NCBI GenBank assembly: GCA_002433465.1
Contig: DJIE01000166.1
Coordinates: 1 to 11,038, forward strand
DNA from: Salinisphaera sp. UBA6602
Lineage (GTDB): Bacteria > Pseudomonadota > Gammaproteobacteria > Nevskiales > Salinisphaeraceae
Direction of reading: 5' to 3'
DNA: 11,038 nt
A program made the position numbers and the translations under genes. The notes under the pieces are model-generated. The model saw nothing but the letters and a program-made list of their open reading frames with translations, had not been told where the DNA came from and searched no databases. This document shows positions 6,950 to 11,038 of the stretch, piece after piece (position 1 is the stretch's first letter; each line of letters opens with the position of its first letter).

Positions 6950-6965
6950 TGTTTTTATTGTCACC

Positions 6966-8348
6966 ATGACAATTTGGGTGCCCGTGCTAACCGGCGAGGG
7001 GCCACGCTACCGCCAGGTCGCCGATGCCATCGTGGCCGCCATCGGCGCCGGTGAATTGGCGGAGGCCGAGAAGCTGCCGCCCCAGCGCCGATTGGCCCAT
7101 GCGCTGGGGGTCACCACCGGCACCATTACGCGTGCGTACGCCGAAGTGGAGCGGCGTGGCTTCGTGCAGGCCCGTGTAGGCAGCGGTACGTATGTGTGCG
7201 CCTCGGTGCCGGACACATTCACGCACGTTCGACCCGAGGGTGATGCCGGGCAAGTCGATCTGTCGCTGTCCCTGCCGCCACCCTGTGACTTGCGCGCGCA
7301 GGGGCTGGGTCGTGCCATGGCCGCGCTGCAGATCGACGTATCGGCGCTCACGCATGCCATGGACTATCAGCCCGAAGGCGGATTGGATATGCACCGTCGC
7401 GTCTATGCACGATGGCTCACGCAGCTGGGCCTGCCCATGGCCGCCGATGAGCTGCTCATCGACCAGGGTGGCATGAACGGGATCTTTCTGAGCCTGTCGA
7501 CCCTGCTCGCGCCGGGCGAACGCCTGGCCGCCGAGATGCTCACCTATCCCGGCCTCATCAGCGTTGCCCAGCAGCTGGGCATACGCACGGTCGCGGTCGA
7601 GCACGACGAACAGGGCATCGATATCGACGCGCTGGCCATGCGCCACGAACGCCAGCCCTTCGCGGCGTTGTATGTCATGCCCGAGCATCAGAATCCGACC
7701 ACCGTGGCCCTGTCGGAGTCGCGCCGTCAGGCGCTCGTAGCGCTCGCCCGCGAACGCGATTTCTGGCTGATAGAGGACGGCGTTCAATACATCCGCGAGC
7801 GGGCGACGCCGCTTTATCAAATCGCGCCCGAGCGTACGGTCTATCTGTTTTCGGTAGCCAAGATGCTCGGTGGCGGCATGCGATCGGGCGTCATTCGCGT
7901 ACCGGCGACGTTACGCTCGCGCATGGCCGCAGCACTGCGTAACCAAAGCTGGATGCCGCCGCCGCTGATCGCCAGCCTGGTCTGTCGCTGGATCGAGAGC
8001 GGCGATGCCGATCGCCTATTGGACTGGCAGTGCGAGGAAATGGCCGCGCGCCATGCGCTGGTCGAAAGGTATCTGTCCGGCTATAAATACAGCGGCCGGG
8101 CGGACGGTTTTTATATCTGGCTTCGTTTGCCGGCCGGTCGGCGCGCGAACGGGTTTGTCGATGAGCTGGCCGAAAGCGGGGTACGCGTGACGCCCGCGGA
8201 GCCGTTCTGCGTGGGCAGCGAGCCGGCGCCACAAGCGATTCGTATCTGTATTAGCGCAGCAAGCGATCGCGAGGCACTGGAACGGGCCCTGGCCACGATT
8301 CGCGAGCGGCTGGACTCGCCGGGCCCGGCCGTGTGGCGCACGCTCTAA
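6966..8348 (+). CDS. MocR-type transcriptional regulator (GntR HTH fused to aminotransferase-like domain)
   Basis: A 460-residue PLP-dependent regulator. The N-terminal GntR-type winged helix spans about 13-77 (RYRQVADAI, then LPPQRRLAHALGVTTGTITRAY, then GSGTYV). A short linker leads to a fold-type I aminotransferase-like domain from about 100. Cofactor residues look retained: PEHQNPT at about 239-245, IEDG around 269-272, and the candidate Schiff-base lysine K299 in SVAKMLGGGMRSG. The family senses PLP bound to an amino acid or amine and usually controls an adjacent metabolic or transport gene; here the divergent LysE-type exporter is the natural target. ATG 6966 begins MTIWVP, a typical start for these proteins, although no Shine-Dalgarno precedes it. 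The gene ends 39 bases from the convergent pyrB, with no obvious terminator in the gap. Confidence 0.93.
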   Translation: MTIWVPVLTGEGPRYRQVADAIVAAIGAGELAEAEKLPPQRRLAHALGVTTGTITRAYAEVERRGFVQARVGSGTYVCASVPDTFTHVRPEGDAGQVDLSLSLPPPCDLRAQGLGRAMAALQIDVSALTHAMDYQPEGGLDMHRRVYARWLTQLGLPMAADELLIDQGGMNGIFLSLSTLLAPGERLAAEMLTYPGLISVAQQLGIRTVAVEHDEQGIDIDALAMRHERQPFAALYVMPEHQNPTTVALSESRRQALVALARERDFWLIEDGVQYIRERATPLYQIAPERTVYLFSVAKMLGGGMRSGVIRVPATLRSRMAAALRNQSWMPPPLIASLVCRWIESGDADRLLDWQCEEMAARHALVERYLSGYKYSGRADGFYIWLRLPAGRRANGFVDELAESGVRVTPAEPFCVGSEPAPQAIRICISAASDREALERALATIRERLDSPGPAVWRTL

Positions 8349-8387
8349 GTCGCCTGGTCAGACCGTCGCCAACCGCCCTCGAAGGGG

Positions 8388-9350
8388 TCAGCGCGCGTTG
8401 CGGTTGCCGGCGATGATCGCCATCACCGCCATGCGGATCGCAATGCCGTTGGTCACCTGTTCCAGAATCACCGACTGCTGGCCGTAGGCAATATCGGCGT
8501 TGATTTCCACGCCGCGGTTGATGGGGCCGGGGTGCATGATCAGTGCGTCGTTTTTCGCATGGGCGAGATTGGCCGCGGTCAGGCCGAACTGCTGGTGGTA
8601 ATCCTCGACTCCGGCCAGGGCATCGCCCTCGATACGCTCGCGCTGGATGCGCAGCCCCATGACCACATCGGCATTGGCCAGGCCGTGCGCGATATCGCCG
8701 CTGGCCGCTACGCCGAGCGCATCGGCGTCCGCCGGCAGGAAGTGCGTCGGGCCGACCACGCGAATATCGGTGGTGCCGAGCGTGCGCAGCGCATGAATGG
8801 TGGAGTGGGCCACCCGCGAGTGGCGTACGTCGCCCACGATCGCCACACGCAGGTTGGCGAAATCGGGGCGGTGGCGACGAATGGTGAAGACGTCGAGCAG
8901 CGCCTGGGTAGGGTGGGCATGGCTGCCGTCGCCGGCGTTGATGATGGCGACGTGGTTGGCGGCATGGGCGGCAAAACGCGCGGCCGCGCCGTTTTCCGGA
9001 TGACGAATGGCAAAGATGTCCGCGCCCATGGCCTGCAGGGTATAGAGCGTGTCGAGATCGTCCTCGCCCTTGGAGCGCGAGGAATGGGCCACGTCCATAT
9101 TGATCACGTCGGCGGACAGGCGCTTGGCCGCCAGCTCGAACGTGGTACGCGTACGCGTGGAGTTCTCGAAGAACAGGTTGAACACCGTCTTGCCGCGCAG
9201 CAGCGGCACCTTCTTCGGCGATGTGCCGGGCGCCGGTACGAACGTCTCGGCGGTGTCCAGAATCTGTTCGATCAGGGGGCGCGGCAGGCCTTCGGTGGTG
9301 ATCAGATGGCGCAGACCGCCGTTGGAATCGAGCTGAATATCCGGGCTCAT
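8388..9350 (-). CDS. pyrB: Aspartate carbamoyltransferase catalytic subunit
   Basis: Condenses carbamoyl phosphate and aspartate, the committed step of pyrimidine synthesis. The product is 320 residues. Active-site blocks are all present: ENSTRTRTTFE (carbamoyl phosphate loop), SSRSKGE (the mobile loop supplying Ser and Lys from the neighbouring chain), IRHPENGAA, GSHAHPTQALLD, GDVRHSRVAHS, GLRIQRER and MHPGPINRGVEI. The last motif is the form seen in Pseudomonas-type (class A) enzymes, not the E. coli catalytic chain. In those bacteria pyrB is usually followed directly by pyrC', an inactive dihydroorotase needed for holoenzyme assembly. Here pyrB is followed by the convergent MocR-type gene instead. 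The ATG overlaps the stop of the upstream ACT-domain gene in an ATGA, so the two should be translationally coupled. Confidence 0.96.
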   Translation of the reverse strand: MSPDIQLDSNGGLRHLITTEGLPRPLIEQILDTAETFVPAPGTSPKKVPLLRGKTVFNLFFENSTRTRTTFELAAKRLSADVINMDVAHSSRSKGEDDLDTLYTLQAMGADIFAIRHPENGAAARFAAHAANHVAIINAGDGSHAHPTQALLDVFTIRRHRPDFANLRVAIVGDVRHSRVAHSTIHALRTLGTTDIRVVGPTHFLPADADALGVAASGDIAHGLANADVVMGLRIQRERIEGDALAGVEDYHQQFGLTAANLAHAKNDALIMHPGPINRGVEINADIAYGQQSVILEQVTNGIAIRMAVMAIIAGNRNAR

Positions 9351-9799
9351 GAACGGGCTCCGTCGTTTAAACCAGCGGCGGATCGGCGCTGCAGTGCCTC
9401 AAGCAGGGCCATCGCCTGATCGGCCTGATCCAGCGGCACGAACAGATGATCGTGGCGCGTGCCGGCCACGACGTTGCAGGCGATATCCGCCTCGGCAAGC
9501 ACGTCGGCCACGGCAGCGGTCAGGCCGACCGCGGCCAGCGACGAGTACACCTTGAGGGTGATCCAGCAGCAGCGCAGCTCGCTGAGGCAGGCCGTGGGCG
9601 GTACGGCCGATTCCTGTGCCACGATCGAGATGCCCTCGGGTTCGTGCATGAAACACAGCACTCGCTCGAAGTCGATATCGTCGATACGGGCGGCGCTTGC
9701 GAATCGATAGACGCCGGCCTGGCGCTCGGGGCGTAGCCCGCTCAAAAGCCGGGCGAGATCGCGTTCGCCGTCGTCGCGGCCGCGCTGCGCCGGGCTCAC
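9347..9799 (-). CDS. ACT-domain protein (COG3602/DUF2241-type) between pyrR and pyrB
   Basis: A 150-residue protein with two ACT-like halves. The N-terminal half (about 30-60, YRFASAARIDDIDF then EPEGISIVAQ) resembles DUF2241. The C-terminal half has the family signature WITLKVYSSLAAVGLTAAV (79-97) followed by CNVVAGTRHDHLFVPLDQAD. ACT domains usually bind amino acids and act as allosteric sensors, and this family is annotated as a predicted amino-acid-binding protein without a firm role. It starts with GTG, whose GTGA overlaps the pyrR stop. Its TGA overlaps the pyrB ATG by four bases, so its stoichiometry is probably tied to both. A role in adjusting pyrimidine synthesis, for example by sensing aspartate, is a hypothesis from position only. 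Confidence 0.85.
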   Translation of the reverse strand: MSPAQRGRDDGERDLARLLSGLRPERQAGVYRFASAARIDDIDFERVLCFMHEPEGISIVAQESAVPPTACLSELRCCWITLKVYSSLAAVGLTAAVADVLAEADIACNVVAGTRHDHLFVPLDQADQAMALLEALQRRSAAGLNDGARS

Positions 9800-10308
9800 T
9801 GCATGATCAGACGCAGCGGCTCGGGGCCGGTGAGTTTGATGCGTTCGCCCTTGGCGATATCCAGCTGCAGGCCGACCGCGTCCGGCGCGAAGGGCAGCTC
9901 ACGCGCACCGCGATCGACCAGCACGGCGAGTTTCACCGCGGCAGGGCGACCGTAGTCGAACAGTTCGTTGAGCGCGGCCCGCACGGTCCGCCCGGTATAA
10001 AGCACGTCGTCGACCAGGATCACCGTCTTGCCGTCGATATCGGCATCGATACGCGAGGGCCCCACGCTGGGGTGCAGGCCGATGGTAGAGAAATCGTCTC
10101 GATAGAAACTGATGTTGAGCGTGCCCAGCGGTGCGGCGAGCGCGAAATGGGCATGCAGTCGTTCGGCGAGCCAGGCACCGCCGGTTTCTACACCAATCAT
10201 CACCGCGTCGGGATCGGCCGCAACCACCGGCGCCAGCGCCGATTCGAGTGCGGCAAGCGCGGCATCGACATCGAAGGTCTTGGACGGAGAAGTATCAGTT
10301 GGCGTCAT
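9796..10308 (-). CDS. pyrR: PyrR family pyrimidine regulator / uracil phosphoribosyltransferase
   Basis: A 170-residue type I phosphoribosyltransferase. The PRPP-binding motif VILVDDVLYTGRTVRAAL sits in the middle of the chain. SFYRDDFST and VDRGARELPFAPD are the other PyrR blocks. In Bacillus the protein binds UMP and pyr mRNA to cause attenuation. In gammaproteobacteria a regulatory role of this homolog on pyrB has been described but RNA binding is less clear, so it may act mainly as an enzyme. I chose the ATG at the complement of 10306-10308 (MTPTDTSPSKTFDVD) with GAG about seven bases upstream. A TTG start at 10338 would add ten residues but has no better ribosome site. The stop overlaps the GTG of the ACT-domain gene by four bases. 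It lies 45 bases after ruvX in the same operon. Confidence 0.94.
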   Translation of the reverse strand: MTPTDTSPSKTFDVDAALAALESALAPVVAADPDAVMIGVETGGAWLAERLHAHFALAAPLGTLNISFYRDDFSTIGLHPSVGPSRIDADIDGKTVILVDDVLYTGRTVRAALNELFDYGRPAAVKLAVLVDRGARELPFAPDAVGLQLDIAKGERIKLTGPEPLRLIMQ

Positions 10309-10353
10309 GGCGTGGCTCTTGGTTCGGGTAGCGGTCAATCGGAAACACGCGAA

Positions 10354-10803
10354 TCATGATGCCCCGCCGTTGGCGAGCCAGCCTTCGAGGATGACCTGGG
10401 CGGCCATGGAGTCGGAATCGCCCTTGGCCAGGCGCTTACCGCGGCTACCGCTGGCACGCGCGGTACGCAGGCGTTCCATGGCCTCTATGGTGGAAAAACG
10501 CTCGTCCATGGCGTGCACGGGAATATCGAAATGCTCGCCGAGCTGGCGCATGAACTCTTGTGCGTTTTCGGTCATGGGCTGGCTGGAGCCGTCGTTCGCC
10601 AGGGGCAGGCCGACCACCAGCCCGCCCGGGCGCCATTCGGCCACGATACGGGTGAGCCCCTGCCAGTCCGGGCCGCCGCCGGCGTTGCTGTAGTGCAGCG
10701 TGGTCAACGCCTGGGCATTACCGGTAATGGCATTGCCCACGGCCACACCGATGCGCTTGGTGCCGAAATCGAAGCCCAGCAATACGTTTGCGTCACCGGC
10801 CAT
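10354..10803 (-). CDS. ruvX: YqgF/RuvX family putative Holliday junction resolvase / pre-16S rRNA nuclease
   Basis: A 149-residue RNase H-like fold protein. In E. coli, YqgF processes the 5' end of pre-16S rRNA and has also been proposed as a Holliday junction resolvase. Motifs are LLGFDFGTKRIGVAV near the N-terminus (catalytic Asp), LVVGLPLANDGSSQ, MDERFST (the Glu) and GDSDSMAAQVILEGWL (the last Asp). Length is normal for the family. The start ATG (complement of 10801-10803) has a good GGAG at 10811-10814, seven bases upstream, which rules out the longer open frame running back into yqgE. It lies 17 bases after the yqgE stop, the common yqgE-ruvX pairing of gammaproteobacteria. Confidence 0.96.
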   Translation of the reverse strand: MAGDANVLLGFDFGTKRIGVAVGNAITGNAQALTTLHYSNAGGGPDWQGLTRIVAEWRPGGLVVGLPLANDGSSQPMTENAQEFMRQLGEHFDIPVHAMDERFSTIEAMERLRTARASGSRGKRLAKGDSDSMAAQVILEGWLANGGAS

Positions 10804-10810
10804 GGGCGTG

Positions 10811-10814
10811 CTCC
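10811..10814 (-). promoter_or_regulatory. Ribosome binding site for ruvX
   Basis: On the - strand GGAG lies seven bases before the ruvX ATG, within the 17-base gap after yqgE. It decides between this ATG and the long in-frame upstream extension. Confidence 0.6.
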
Positions 10815-10820
10815 GTGATG

Positions 10821-11038
10821 CTAGGCATGGCCGACCAGGCCCGATAGCTGATGGGCTTCCAGGCCAAGCAGGCGCGCCGCTGCGGCCCAGCGCGTCTCCA
10901 CCGGCGTGGAAAATATTATCGGGTCGCTGGCCGGTGTATTCAGCCAGCTGTTGGCCAGCATTTCGTCTTCGAGCTGGCCCGCGCCCCAACCGGCATAGCC
11001 GAGGGTGATCAGATACTCGCTGGGCCCGAAGCCGTTGC
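10821..11038 (-). CDS. yqgE: YqgE/AlgH family protein, C-terminal part (cut by window edge)
   Basis: The reverse strand from the window end to TAG (complement of 10821-10823) encodes 72 residues with the family hallmark LITLGYAGWGAGQLEDEM. The conserved tail follows: WLNTPASDPIIFSTP, ETRWAAAARLLGLE, then LSGLVGHA. This is the last ~40% of YqgE (about 185 residues in full); the 5' part lies outside. The function is not settled: AlgH has been reported to influence alginate expression in Pseudomonas, and structures show a two-lobed fold. It is the first gene visible in the operon leading to ruvX, pyrR, the ACT-domain gene and pyrB, whose promoter must be upstream of the window. Confidence 0.95.
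   Translation of the reverse strand, partial: NGFGPSEYLITLGYAGWGAGQLEDEMLANSWLNTPASDPIIFSTPVETRWAAAARLLGLEAHQLSGLVGHA

Noticed and set aside
8349..8387. Possible terminator between the convergent MocR-type gene and pyrB
   Set aside because: No stable GC-rich stem with a T-tract could be found on either strand in the 39-base gap.
8532..9419. 295-codon open frame on the + strand opposite pyrB
   Set aside because: Antisense shadow of pyrB; the Gly/Arg/Val-rich translation lacks domains.
9697..10359. 220-codon open frame on the + strand opposite pyrR
   Set aside because: Antisense shadow of pyrR; the translation reads as a reverse image of the PRPP region with no family match.

Overview
The window reads as chromosomal DNA of a GC-rich gammaproteobacterium. 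Evidence: a pilT-pilU pair of the type IVa pilus, an E. coli-like RimK, and the order yqgE-ruvX-pyrR-pyrB, which resembles the one in pseudomonads and relatives. The proteins and composition fit a marine or halophilic lineage, perhaps Salinisphaera-like, but that is a guess. There are no rRNA, tRNA, CRISPR or insertion sequence genes. Most of the window is housekeeping and accessory metabolism.

Left third (1-3189, + strand): three tandem PilT/PilU-family ATPases. PilT is truncated by the window edge, then a full PilU, then a second PilU-like paralog whose start overlaps the pilU end by 11 bases. They should power retraction of type IVa pili. The third member is the unusual part. The first ~700 bases of pilT also have a codon composition unlike everything after them.

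A 368-base gap (3190-3557) holds no convincing gene. It contains nested inverted repeats that look like two diverged, oppositely oriented copies of one repeat unit.

Middle (3558-6172, + strand): a small retropepsin-like zinc protease (rimB-type) is tightly coupled to rimK, the ligase that adds glutamates to the C-terminus of ribosomal protein S6. A strong intrinsic terminator follows, then an M14-superfamily AstE/aspartoacylase-like hydrolase as its own unit. Together these could form a write, regulate and erase set for glutamate tails; that is inference.

Next, a LysE-family amino-acid exporter (- strand) is divergent from a MocR-type (GntR-aminotransferase) regulator (+ strand). The 166-base gap between them carries a palindrome that is a candidate operator.

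Right third (8388-11038, - strand): a compact operon yqgE(partial)-ruvX-pyrR-ACT-pyrB. An ACT-domain protein of the COG3602/DUF2241 type sits between pyrR and pyrB with 4-base overlaps on both sides. No pyrC' (inactive dihydroorotase partner) follows pyrB.
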